A stretch of DNA of 64,000 nucleotides. Origin: Campylobacter sp. MIT 97-5078 (lineage in GTDB: Bacteria > Campylobacterota > Campylobacteria > Campylobacterales > Campylobacteraceae). Shown piece after piece: positions 1-8,670 of the stretch (position 1 is the stretch's first letter; the number at the start of each line of letters is the position of its first letter). The notes beneath the pieces were generated by a model that was given only the letters and a program-made list of their open reading frames with translations, did not search any database and was not told the origin of the DNA. The DNA is taken from the NCBI RefSeq assembly GCF_006864455.1, contig NZ_QHLK01000012.1:1-64000 (forward strand). Reading direction: 5' to 3'. Both the position numbers and the translations under genes were made by a program.

Positions 1-1167
1 AAAACGAGTGAAAATAATACTGATCAAGATGAGTTTAATACAAGCAAAACTTTATCTTATACTGATATAGAAGCTGAAGTGGCTTGGGATTTGAATTTGC
101 AGATACCAAAAGGTTATAAGTTTATAGTTATCACAGCTTCTTTTACTGCACATTCTGCTGTTATACGAAACTTAAAAAAGTGTAATGTGCATATCATGAA
201 CGATCATGTCATTGATGATATAAAAAGACATTTTATTTATGATTATACACAAAGCCTAGAGAATAAAGCTCCTGTAGTTATAAACATCACTTTATATAAT
301 TTTGCTCGTGGATTGTCAAATGCTCAAAGAATGCTTTCATTCACTCATCATACAAGCCCTATTTTATGGGTAGTTCGAGATCCTATATCAAAACTTAAAT
401 CAAGCCTAAACAATTCTTGGGCTAAGCCAAATTTGGTGTATAACTTTGATGAAAATAGCAATTTATCTGCCCTTGATAATAGACTTTATTTTCATATAGA
501 CATAAACAAGGATTTAAAAGAACGCATTAAAATTTCTTTAGGCATTAATACCCTTGCTTACGCACCATTATTTGAATATAGTCAAAAATTAGGTTTTTCT
601 CACATTTCTTTTCTTGATTTTAAAGAGCTTGATGAAAATAAACTTTTTAATACTTTTTGTAAGCTTGCTGAGAAATTTGATTTTAATACTCCTCAAAGCA
701 AAAATGATTTTTCTGATATAACTTACGTTCAACTTTTTAGTGGTATTTTACCCTTGCATTACAAAATAAAAAATATAGAATTTCTTATCAGTGCCTATAA
801 ATGCGAAGGTATTGAAATAAGTAAGCTTTTAGGCTTAAAAAAAGACTTTTTTGAAAGAGAATTTAATATCTATACAAAAGAAGAAAACATAACTATCATA
901 AAACAAGAAAAAACTTTATTTAAAGGGCAAATTCAAGACTTTATTCTTATCTTGAAAAATGTTATTGACTATACCAATGAAAATTTAAAAACAACAGAAG
1001 AAAAAATTATTGATTTAGCAAGTAAAGATCAAGAATTAAGACTTTTACTTAAAGAAACTTTAAATAAAGAAGCTAAATTTGTAAAACAAACCCGCCCTGA
1101 CATCATCGCTTCTTGGAAATACTATAATGAATTTGAAAAAATGTGCGAGGAGTTGGATGAAAAATAG
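1..1167 (+). CDS. DUF2972-type Campylobacter protein, 5' end cut by window
   Basis: The reading frame is open from the first base of the window, so this is the C-terminal part (388 codons plus stop) of a longer gene; the GTG at 79 is not needed as a start. The sequence resembles the Campylobacter DUF2972 family of unknown function, which usually occurs as several variable paralogues. A short hydrophobic strand followed by a loop (FIVITASFTAHS, about residue 41 of the visible part) and a later ILWVVRDPISKLKSS segment are reminiscent of nucleotide-sulfate-binding sulfotransferases, but that is only an inference. The C-terminal third is charged and probably helical. No signal peptide can be judged because the start is missing. 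Confidence 0.7.
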   Translation, partial: KTSENNTDQDEFNTSKTLSYTDIEAEVAWDLNLQIPKGYKFIVITASFTAHSAVIRNLKKCNVHIMNDHVIDDIKRHFIYDYTQSLENKAPVVINITLYNFARGLSNAQRMLSFTHHTSPILWVVRDPISKLKSSLNNSWAKPNLVYNFDENSNLSALDNRLYFHIDINKDLKERIKISLGINTLAYAPLFEYSQKLGFSHISFLDFKELDENKLFNTFCKLAEKFDFNTPQSKNDFSDITYVQLFSGILPLHYKIKNIEFLISAYKCEGIEISKLLGLKKDFFEREFNIYTKEENITIIKQEKTLFKGQIQDFILILKNVIDYTNENLKTTEEKIIDLASKDQELRLLLKETLNKEAKFVKQTRPDIIASWKYYNEFEKMCEELDEK

Positions 1168-1314
1168 AAAAATAAACTTAAAAGCACATCAATTTAGGCT
1201 ATAATTGCTTTTTATGTTTTGTTTTGAAAAATTATCAATACTCATCAATACTTGATTTGTGCTAAACACACAAGGTGTTTAACTGCAAACCAAGCTTATT
1301 AACTATGTTTTTCT

Positions 1315-3054
1315 TTAAAATTTCTTTCTTTGCACATCAACGATGATTTTATTAGCGATATCATCTACTTTTTGAGAAAGTTCATTGGTTTGATTAACCA
1401 CTTCAAGACTTTCTTGCATCATTGTTTTTAAAGAAGCTATGCTGTCATTGATGATATCAAGTCCTTGAGCTTGTTCTTTTACTGAATCAGACATTTCATT
1501 AACGCTTTGAGTGAGTATATTGATATTTGCTTCAATTTCACTTAAAGATTTTCCTGTTCTCTCAGCCAAATTTCGCACCTCATCAGCTACCACCGCGAAG
1601 CCCCTGCCATGCTCGCCAGCCCTTGCTGCTTCAATAGCTGCATTGAGGGCTAAAAGATTGGTTTGCTCGGCTATATCTTTGATCACAACAACGATATTTT
1701 TAATATCTTCAGCCTTTAAACTTGCCTCGCCGGTTTTTTCGCTCGCACTATGCATAGATGAGCTGATTTGTTCTACCGCCGCAGCCGAATCTTCAAGCGA
1801 GTGCATTTGTGCTTTGTTTTCTTCGACGAGCTTAAGCATAAGCTCTTTAAGTTCATCAGATGAGCGAGCCAAATTATGCGCGAAATTTGATGAGGCACTA
1901 AGCATATTTTTAATCTCTTTACCTAGGATGTTTGTAGTTACTTCAACACTTCCTTGAGCATTTTTAATCTCAGTTGTAAAATCCAAATTTTTGTATGCCT
2001 CAAATACCCGTCCAATTTCGTTTGTATCAGAGCCGATATTCTTTTGCAAGTCATCAAACAAGGCATTTAAAACATCTTTAAGCTTTAAAAGCTGAGGGTT
2101 TGAAGGAATTTTATCAAGCCTTGTTGTTAGGTTTCCATCTTCGATCTGTTTTGCTGTTTCCATCACTTGAGTCACCATTGTTTTATCGGCATTTAAGTTA
2201 TGGATGGTGCTTGTAACATTGCTGTCAAGCATTTTGCACATATCATGGAATTCATCTTTACTTTTAGTTATTTTAATACTAACATTATCGACTTTATGGT
2301 TGATAAATTCAAAAAATGATTTCAAATTTTGAGAAACAGTCGCGATAGAACGAGTGATATCTATACAAAAACCTAGCACAAAAGCAATAAGTATCAAAAA
2401 AAGTATTACAGAAACAGCAAAAGCAATCAAAAACATATGATCAAGCCAATCAATAATATGAGCCGTTCCTTTATTTGCCTCATTTTGCAAGGTATCTGTA
2501 TAAATTGCCGTTGAAATCCAAATTTCATCAGTATTTGGTATCATCACCGCATAGCCTGTTTTTTCAGCAATATTAGTTGTGCCATCTAGTAAAGGCTTAG
2601 TAAAATAAAACTTTACAAACCCCCCCCCCCTCTTTGCTGCCTTATATAACTCATCAATAAAAGCTATGCCATTGGTGTCTTTTATTCCGGTTAAATCCTT
2701 GCCAAGCAAGTCTTTACGCACCGGATGAGCTACAAATTTAGTGCGTTGGCATGCAAAATAATAGCCACTTTTATCTTTTTCATAACGAAAATCTTCAATC
2801 ATATCAGCGATGATTTGTCTCTTTTCTTCTTCGCTTGAAACATTTTTAAGCACATCTCCCATAGCTTGCGCCATAGAAAGAGCAAGAAGTTTTACCTTCT
2901 CTTCGGCTTGATGTTGATATACTTCATAAATTTTCTCTGTTAGAAAAACACTGGCTTTAGAATTATTATAATAAAATTGAGAAAAAATAACCGCAACAAT
3001 AATAAAAATACCTGTTCCTAAAATCGCTGCTTTAGTTTTGATGTTAAAACGCAT
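1315..3054 (-). CDS. methyl-accepting chemotaxis protein with periplasmic Cache domain, phase-variable candidate
   Basis: Transmembrane chemoreceptor of 579 residues. One membrane helix lies near residues 10-27, then a periplasmic single-Cache domain to about 205 (GYYFACQ, FAVH-like and [19 protein letters not shown] stretches), a second helix near 207-230, a HAMP-like linker and a cytoplasmic signalling domain whose hairpin tip reads [23 protein letters not shown] in part. It should bind a small ligand and signal through CheW/CheA, encoded later in the window. The start follows a strong ribosome site (AGGAGGG). A run of 11 G in the coding strand spells the three glycines of KRGGGFV near residue 142. 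The frame is intact here, so this copy is in the ON state. The ligand cannot be deduced. Confidence 0.93.
   Translation of the reverse strand: MRFNIKTKAAILGTGIFIIVAVIFSQFYYNNSKASVFLTEKIYEVYQHQAEEKVKLLALSMAQAMGDVLKNVSSEEEKRQIIADMIEDFRYEKDKSGYYFACQRTKFVAHPVRKDLLGKDLTGIKDTNGIAFIDELYKAAKRGGGFVKFYFTKPLLDGTTNIAEKTGYAVMIPNTDEIWISTAIYTDTLQNEANKGTAHIIDWLDHMFLIAFAVSVILFLILIAFVLGFCIDITRSIATVSQNLKSFFEFINHKVDNVSIKITKSKDEFHDMCKMLDSNVTSTIHNLNADKTMVTQVMETAKQIEDGNLTTRLDKIPSNPQLLKLKDVLNALFDDLQKNIGSDTNEIGRVFEAYKNLDFTTEIKNAQGSVEVTTNILGKEIKNMLSASSNFAHNLARSSDELKELMLKLVEENKAQMHSLEDSAAAVEQISSSMHSASEKTGEASLKAEDIKNIVVVIKDIAEQTNLLALNAAIEAARAGEHGRGFAVVADEVRNLAERTGKSLSEIEANINILTQSVNEMSDSVKEQAQGLDIINDSIASLKTMMQESLEVVNQTNELSQKVDDIANKIIVDVQRKKF
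2620..2630 (-). repeat. homopolymeric C11/G11 tract inside the chemoreceptor gene
   Basis: Eleven consecutive C on the plus strand, meaning eleven G in the coding strand of the chemoreceptor. It encodes Arg-Gly-Gly-Gly with AGG and three GGG codons, codons that are rare in such an AT-rich genome. Campylobacter uses G/C tracts of 8 or more as slippage-prone ON/OFF switches. Gain or loss of one G would frameshift the receptor within its Cache domain. Confidence 0.9.
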
Positions 3055-3098
3055 ATATCCCTCCTATTTAATACTTATGAAATCCTCATATAACCTAC

Positions 3099-3104
3099 AT
3101 CATA
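3099..3104 (-). promoter_or_regulatory. -10 box for the chemoreceptor gene
   Basis: TATGAT on the minus strand, preceded by a T-rich stretch and GC (TTTTTTGC), the usual Campylobacter sigma-70 form. It lies 45 bases before the ATG. No -35 box is evident, as is normal in this genus. Confidence 0.5.
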
Positions 3105-3157
3105 GCAAAAAATAAATTTATTTCAACTTAAAAAATAAAATGACGCAGAAAATAAGA

Positions 3158-3526
3158 TTATTTATCGCTTTTAAAAAGCTCTTTAAAACGTTTGTTTGCA
3201 AAATCTTCTATATCTTTGCAAAGAATTTGATAGTTTTTCATAAGTTCCAATGCTCTTGGAGTAAGCTTTGTGCCTGATTCTTTACTGCGTCCTTGTTTGG
3301 TAATGACAAGCTCTTCTTCTGTGTTTTTCTGCAAAACTTGAAGGTGTGTCCATGCTTTTTTGTAATTAATCCCCATAAGTTTTGAGGCTTTAAGTATGCT
3401 TCCACTTTGCTCTATAAGCTCTAAAAGTTCGCTTTTACCCTTACCAAACAAAAGCTCATTGTCAGCATTTTCTATCCAAGTCTTTGTTTTTACGATCAAT
3501 TTATCTTTTTTTTCCTTCATTTTCAT
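3158..3526 (-). CDS. modE: ModE-type winged-helix regulator (DNA-binding domain only)
   Basis: A 122-residue protein matching the N-terminal winged-helix domain of ModE, the molybdate-dependent repressor. Visible features are the SGSILKASKLMGINYKKAWTH helix-turn-helix in part, the wing region TKQGRSKESGTKLTPRA, and a C-terminal helix. The molybdate-binding Mop domains of the E. coli protein are absent, as in the single-domain ModE of C. jejuni, which represses molybdate and tungstate uptake genes. No mod or tup genes are nearby, so it would act at a distance. The start is ambiguous: an upstream in-frame TTG at 3529 and the ATGs at 3526 and 3520 are all possible; I prefer 3526. Confidence 0.8.
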   Translation of the reverse strand: MKMKEKKDKLIVKTKTWIENADNELLFGKGKSELLELIEQSGSILKASKLMGINYKKAWTHLQVLQKNTEEELVITKQGRSKESGTKLTPRALELMKNYQILCKDIEDFANKRFKELFKSDK

Positions 3527-3708
3527 CAACCAACTTTTTACAAAATGCGTTTATTATAACTCAATTTACATAATAAAAATATGAATTCTTTATTATTTAC
3601 AAATTATTCATAAATTTTATAATTTTTAAGTTTTTTATTTTTATTTATAGTAATTTATATTATACTTAAACGTTTAAATTTTTATCATAAAAATTTCAAA
3701 GGATAGCA

Positions 3709-4314
3709 ATGGCTAGAAAACTGACCCAAAGAGCGATAGCAAGGCAAAATAAAATCAAAACCGTAGCTTTAGAATGCTTTTTAGAAAAAGGTTATGAAGA
3801 TACAAGTTTAAATGAAATTATCAAAAAAAGTGGGGGTTCTTTTTCGAGCATTTATACTTATTTTGAGAGCAAAGAAGGCTTGCTTTTGGAAGTTTTAAGC
3901 GATGAGATTAGAAGGCATTTTAATTTTTTTAAAAATTTAGAAAATGACGCAGCTACGGATTTAAGAAATTTTTTACTTCATTTTTCACAAATTTTTTTAA
4001 AAAAATTTAATGATTGCACCACTGTAGCTCTAGCAAGGATTATCTATTCTCAAATTTACAATCTTCAAGGTATGATGAAAGAGTGGTTTAAAGTCAATCA
4101 AGACTTTTTTGCTGATACCATACTCATCAAACGTTTTAAAAGAGAAAAAAATCCTTATCTTAAAGAAAATGCTGAACAACTTAGCAAGCTTCTTTGCACT
4201 TTGATTAAAGCACCATTTGAAAGTTGTGTATTTAGCAACACCACTATGAATGAGCAAGAGCAACAAAAACATATTGAATTTTGTGTGGATTTTTTCTTAA
4301 AAAAACTCGTGTAA
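3709..4314 (+). CDS. cmeR: TetR-family repressor of the multidrug efflux operon
   Basis: 201-residue TetR-type repressor. The N-terminal helix-turn-helix spans about residues 10-55 (ALECFLEKGYEDTSLNEII, then SFSSIYTYFESKEGLL), and the C-terminal helical domain would bind bile salts or drugs. It sits directly upstream of and co-oriented with cmeABC, as in C. jejuni. Its expected operator, a 16-base inverted repeat, is present in the following intergenic region, which supports the assignment. The start at 3709 follows AAAGGA at a good distance. Confidence 0.93.
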   Translation: MARKLTQRAIARQNKIKTVALECFLEKGYEDTSLNEIIKKSGGSFSSIYTYFESKEGLLLEVLSDEIRRHFNFFKNLENDAATDLRNFLLHFSQIFLKKFNDCTTVALARIIYSQIYNLQGMMKEWFKVNQDFFADTILIKRFKREKNPYLKENAEQLSKLLCTLIKAPFESCVFSNTTMNEQEQQKHIEFCVDFFLKKLV

Positions 4315-4342
4315 TATTTAATCCCATTTACCAAAATTTGTT

Positions 4343-4348
4343 TATAAT
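4343..4348 (+). promoter_or_regulatory. -10 box for cmeABC
   Basis: TATAAT 76 bases before the cmeA start and 16 bases before the CmeR operator. The operator would therefore overlap the early transcribed region and block the polymerase. Confidence 0.5.
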
Positions 4349-4363
4349 TTTAATTTACTATTT

Positions 4364-4379
4364 TGTAATAAAAATTACA
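4364..4379 (+). promoter_or_regulatory. CmeR operator (16-base inverted repeat)
   Basis: TGTAATAAAAATTACA: perfect 6-base arms TGTAAT / ATTACA around AAAA. The known CmeR site of C. jejuni is TGTAATAAATATTACA, from which this differs at one central base. It lies between cmeR and cmeA. Confidence 0.88.
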
Positions 4380-4423
4380 CAAAAATAAAATTTACAAAAA
4401 CTGAATTTTATAAAGGAAAATAC

Positions 4424-5533
4424 ATGTACATGCAGATTACAACAATACGAGTATTTCTAACTTTGAGTTTGGCTTTATTTTGGCTGGGTTGTAGTGGCGA
4501 AAAACCACAGCAACAAGGTATGCCTCCTATGCCTGTGCAAACTATGCTTGCTTTAGGAGAAGATATAAGCATAAGTTATTCTTACCCAGCCAAGCTTGTA
4601 AGCGAAGAAGATGTGGTGCTTAAGCCAAAAGTAAGCGGTGCGATCACTCAAAAGCTGTTTAAGGCTGGCGATAGAGTTAAAAAAGATCAAGTGCTTTTTA
4701 TCATCGAACAAGACAAATATCAAGCAGCCAATGAGGTCGCTAAAGGCGAATGGCTCGTTGCTAGAGCAAATTTTTATAATGCCCAACAAGAACATGAAAG
4801 AAACGAAGCCTTAATCGCTAAACAAGCTATCTCTAAAAAAGAATATGATACTTCTTTGGCTGCTTTTAGAAGTGCAACAGCGAATTTAGAATCTGCTGCT
4901 GCAAGCTATAAAAATGCCCAAATTGATCTGAATTATTCTAGTGTTTCAGCCCCGTTTGATGGTGTAGTAGGTGATGCTTTAGTCAATGTTGGTGAGTATG
5001 TTAATGCCACCACAAGCGAGCTTGTAAGGATTACAAATTTAAATCCAATCTATGCTGATTTTTATATCTCAGACAAAGACAAAATGAAGCTTGATCAAGG
5101 CTTAAGTAATAACACCCTTGAATTTGCAAACCCGGAAGCAAATATCACTATATTAGGACAAAATTTCAAAGGCAGGGTGTATTTTATCTCTTCAGTGATT
5201 GAAAATAACAGCGCAAATGTCAAAGCAAAAGCGATCTTTGATAATAACGAAAGCAAGCTTATACCCGGCACTATCACAACCATCTCTATGAATGGCTTTT
5301 TACAAAAAAAAGCATATAAAATTCCACAAATTGCCGTTATGCAAGATCAAAAAGAAGCCTTTGTTTATACGATAGATAATGGAAAAGTGAAAAAAACACC
5401 TATACAAATAGCCTATCAGGACAATCAATTCATTATCGCTTCAGGTGGCTTAAAAGATGGCGATAAAATCATTTTAGATAATTTTAAGAAAATTTCAGTA
5501 GGCTCAAGCGTGCAAGAAGCTGGGAGTAGGTAA
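4424..5533 (+). CDS. cmeA: multidrug efflux periplasmic adaptor lipoprotein
   Basis: 369-residue membrane-fusion protein linking the inner-membrane pump CmeB to the outer-membrane channel CmeC. Residues 1-23 are a lipoprotein signal peptide with the lipobox LGC, so Cys23 should be acylated. The lipoyl halves (KPKVSGAI near 66 and SAPFDGVVGDA near 175) flank a helical hairpin rich in Ala and Glu, followed by beta-barrel and membrane-proximal domains. An ATG occurs at 4424 and another at 4430; AAAGGA at 4412-4417 favours the first. The stop codon overlaps the cmeB start (TAATG), so the two are translationally coupled. Confidence 0.95.
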   Translation: MYMQITTIRVFLTLSLALFWLGCSGEKPQQQGMPPMPVQTMLALGEDISISYSYPAKLVSEEDVVLKPKVSGAITQKLFKAGDRVKKDQVLFIIEQDKYQAANEVAKGEWLVARANFYNAQQEHERNEALIAKQAISKKEYDTSLAAFRSATANLESAAASYKNAQIDLNYSSVSAPFDGVVGDALVNVGEYVNATTSELVRITNLNPIYADFYISDKDKMKLDQGLSNNTLEFANPEANITILGQNFKGRVYFISSVIENNSANVKAKAIFDNNESKLIPGTITTISMNGFLQKKAYKIPQIAVMQDQKEAFVYTIDNGKVKKTPIQIAYQDNQFIIASGGLKDGDKIILDNFKKISVGSSVQEAGSR

Positions 5534-8500
5534 TGTTTTCTAAATTCTTTATCGAACGACCTGTATTTGCTTCAGTTGTAGCAATTATCATCTCATTAGC
5601 TGGAGCTGTGAGTATGTATTTTTTGCCTATAGAGCAATACCCAAGCCTTACTCCGCCAACCGTTAGCGTAAGTGCGACTTATACGGGAGCAGACGCTAAA
5701 ACTATAGCCGAAGTTATCGCTACGCCTATAGAAGATGCGATCAATGGGGTTGAAAATATGATCTATGTAGAATCAACTTCATCATCAGCTGGCACTATGA
5801 GACTAACAGCATATTTTAAAATAGGCACTGATCCTGATCAAGCAACCATTGATGTTAACAACAGAATTTCAGCTGCTACTGCAAAGCTTCCTGAAAGTGT
5901 GCGTCGTTTGGGCGTAACCGTAAGAAAGGCTTCATCATCTATGCTTGAAGCTATTACAATAAACTCAAGCGATGGCTCGATGAATGCAACTGAAATTTAT
6001 AATTATATCATCGTAAATGTCTTAGATGATATAAAAAGAGTTAAAGGCGTGGGCGATGCTACGGCTATTGGAAATAAAAACTATTCAATGCGTGTTTGGC
6101 TCAAACCGGATTTGTTGAATAAATTTGGCATAACAGCCACAGAAGTTATCGCTGCAATAAACGATCAAAACGAACAATACGCTACTGGTAAAATAGGCGA
6201 AGAACCGGTTGCTGAAAAATCGCCTTTTGTGTATTCAATCACTATGCAAGGAAGGCTTAAAACGCCAGCTGAATTTGAAAATATCACTTTAAGAGCAAAC
6301 GAAGATGGCTCTTTTATCCGCATTAAAGATGTTGCTGATGTTGAGATAGGCTCTCAACAATATTCTTCTCAAGGGCGTTTAAATGGCAATGATGCTGTGC
6401 CTATTATGATTAACCTACAATCTGGAGCAAATGCTGTAGAAACAGCCAAGCTCGTCGCAGCTAAAATGGAAGAACTTTCTAAGAATTTTCCTCAAGGCTT
6501 ACAATACAGCATTCCTTATGATACAACAACCTTTGTAAATGCTTCTATTCATGAGGTGAGCAAAACCTTTGTTGAAGCCTTTGTTTTGGTTATTTTGATC
6601 ATGTATTTATTCCTTAAGAATTTCAGATCAACCTTTATCCCTATGGTTGCTATTCCGGTTTCTTTGCTTGGAACCTTTGCTGGGCTTTATGTATTGGGCT
6701 TTTCTATAAATTTACTCACACTTTTTGCTCTGATCTTAGCTATTGGTATAGTAGTTGATGATGCGATCATCGTGGTTGAAAACATCGATAGAATCATACA
6801 TGAAGATAAAAATATCAGCATAAAAGATGCCGCCATTGAATCTATGAAAGAAATTACTTCTCCGGTTATTTCTATCGTTTTGGTGCTTTGTGCGGTGTTT
6901 ATCCCAGTTTCTTTTATGGGCGGTTTTACCGGACAAATTCAAAGACAATTTGCTCTTACCCTAGCCATTTCAGTAACAATTTCTGGCTTTGTGGCTTTAA
7001 CACTTACACCTTCAATGTGTGCTTTATTTTTAAGACGCAACATGGGTGAACCTTTTAAGATAGTGCAAAAATTCAATGACCTTTTTGACCATTCGACACG
7101 AATTTTTACCTCTTGCGTAGCATTTATACTCACAAAGGCATGGCTTTTTGTGGCACTTTTTATAGGAATGATTTTACTCACTCTTGGACTATATAGCATC
7201 GTGCCAAAATCACTAGTGCCTGCTGAAGATCAAGGCATTATGATCGCTATTACAAATTTACCACCTGCTTCAGCTTTGCATAGAACGGTTAATTATATTG
7301 ATGATTTGGGTAAAGATTTTAATTCAAACTCTGATATTCAAAGCAATATGTCTATGATTGGTTATGATCTTTTCACAAGTTCTTTGAAAGAAAATGCTGG
7401 CGTGTCCTTTGTGATTATGAAGGATTGGAGTGAAAGAGATATTACTTCAGCACAGCTTTCAGGCTATTATAATCAAAAATATTTTATGAATCCAGTTGGA
7501 CAAACTTTCTTTGTCAATCCGCCACCTATTCAAGGGTTAAGCTTAACGGGTGGTTTTGATATGTATGTGCAAAACAGAAGCGGAAAAAGCTATGAAGAAA
7601 TTCAAAAAGATGTTGATATGCTCGTTGCAGAAGCTCGCAAAAGACCGGATTTGCAAAATGTGCGAACTACACTTAATACGAGCTTTCCGCAATTTAAAGC
7701 CGAGATCGACAGAGATAAGCTTAAATTCTACAATCTTACTATGAGTGATGTTTTTGGCACGCTTGCAGCAACGGTTGGAAGTTATTATGTCAATGATTTT
7801 TCTATGCTTGGAAAAACTTTTCAAGTCAATGTTAGAGCTTTAGGGGATTTTAGAAATACTCAAGAAGCACTTAAAAATATCTTTGTGCGTTCTTCAACGG
7901 GAGCAATGGTATCTTTAGACTCTGTGCTTACTCTTCAAAGAAGTATAGGACCTGATGATGTAAAACGTTTCAATCTCTTCCCAGCTGCACAAGTGCAAGG
8001 CGATCCAGCACCAGGCTTTACCTCAGGACAGGCTATACAAGCTATCAGCGAGGTAGCAGCTCAAACTTTAGGCGATGATTATACCATAGCTTGGAGTGGT
8101 TCGGCATATCAAGAAGTGAGTAGTTCAAATTCTGGACTTATTTCTATGAGCTTTGGGCTCATTTTTGTGTTTTTAATCCTTGCTGCTCAATATGAAAGAT
8201 GGCTTATGCCTTTAGCTGTCGTTACAGCTGTGCCATTTGCTGTATTTGGTTCCTTGCTTTTTGTATGGCTTAGAGGCTTTGTAAGTCCGGCGGTAAGTAA
8301 TGATATATATTTTCAAACCGGACTTTTACTCCTCATAGGGCTTTCAGCAAAAAATGCGATCTTAATCGTTGAATTTGCTATGGAAACACACCTTAAACAA
8401 GGTAAAAGCATATTTGACTCTGCGGTTGAGGCAGCAAAATTAAGATTTCGCCCAATTTGTATGACTTCTCTTGCATTTTGTTTAGGAATTTTGCCTTTGG

Positions 8501-8670
8501 CTGTTGCTACAGGTGCTGGAAGTTCAAGTCGCCACTCACTTGGCACAGGGCTTTTAGGCGGAATGATCGCTGCTTCAACACTAGCACTTTTATTTGTGCC
8601 TTTATTCTTTTACTTGCTTGAAAGCTTTAATGCTTGGCTTGATAGAAAGAGAGGAAAAACTCATGCGTAA
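5533..8670 (+). CDS. cmeB: RND multidrug efflux transporter
   Basis: 1045-residue proton-driven RND pump of the HAE-1 (AcrB-like) family, exporting bile salts, fluoroquinolones, macrolides and other compounds. It has the N-terminal helix (FFIERPVFASVVAII), two large periplasmic loops, and the membrane motif GIVVDDAIIVVENI, in which Asp409 and Asp410 are the proton-relay pair. The second relay segment with Lys reads SAKNAILIVEFAM near 938. The length is typical (about 1040). It overlaps cmeA by one base and cmeC by eight. I see no truncation or frameshift. Confidence 0.97.
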   Translation: MFSKFFIERPVFASVVAIIISLAGAVSMYFLPIEQYPSLTPPTVSVSATYTGADAKTIAEVIATPIEDAINGVENMIYVESTSSSAGTMRLTAYFKIGTDPDQATIDVNNRISAATAKLPESVRRLGVTVRKASSSMLEAITINSSDGSMNATEIYNYIIVNVLDDIKRVKGVGDATAIGNKNYSMRVWLKPDLLNKFGITATEVIAAINDQNEQYATGKIGEEPVAEKSPFVYSITMQGRLKTPAEFENITLRANEDGSFIRIKDVADVEIGSQQYSSQGRLNGNDAVPIMINLQSGANAVETAKLVAAKMEELSKNFPQGLQYSIPYDTTTFVNASIHEVSKTFVEAFVLVILIMYLFLKNFRSTFIPMVAIPVSLLGTFAGLYVLGFSINLLTLFALILAIGIVVDDAIIVVENIDRIIHEDKNISIKDAAIESMKEITSPVISIVLVLCAVFIPVSFMGGFTGQIQRQFALTLAISVTISGFVALTLTPSMCALFLRRNMGEPFKIVQKFNDLFDHSTRIFTSCVAFILTKAWLFVALFIGMILLTLGLYSIVPKSLVPAEDQGIMIAITNLPPASALHRTVNYIDDLGKDFNSNSDIQSNMSMIGYDLFTSSLKENAGVSFVIMKDWSERDITSAQLSGYYNQKYFMNPVGQTFFVNPPPIQGLSLTGGFDMYVQNRSGKSYEEIQKDVDMLVAEARKRPDLQNVRTTLNTSFPQFKAEIDRDKLKFYNLTMSDVFGTLAATVGSYYVNDFSMLGKTFQVNVRALGDFRNTQEALKNIFVRSSTGAMVSLDSVLTLQRSIGPDDVKRFNLFPAAQVQGDPAPGFTSGQAIQAISEVAAQTLGDDYTIAWSGSAYQEVSSSNSGLISMSFGLIFVFLILAAQYERWLMPLAVVTAVPFAVFGSLLFVWLRGFVSPAVSNDIYFQTGLLLLIGLSAKNAILIVEFAMETHLKQGKSIFDSAVEAAKLRFRPICMTSLAFCLGILPLAVATGAGSSSRHSLGTGLLGGMIAASTLALLFVPLFFYLLESFNAWLDRKRGKTHA

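Noticed and set aside
1200-1205. TATAAT preceded by GGC on the plus strand after the DUF2972 gene, suggesting a small RNA
   Set aside because: No plus-strand gene follows, no terminator hairpin with a T run is seen before the convergent chemoreceptor gene, and the AT-rich sequence makes chance matches likely.
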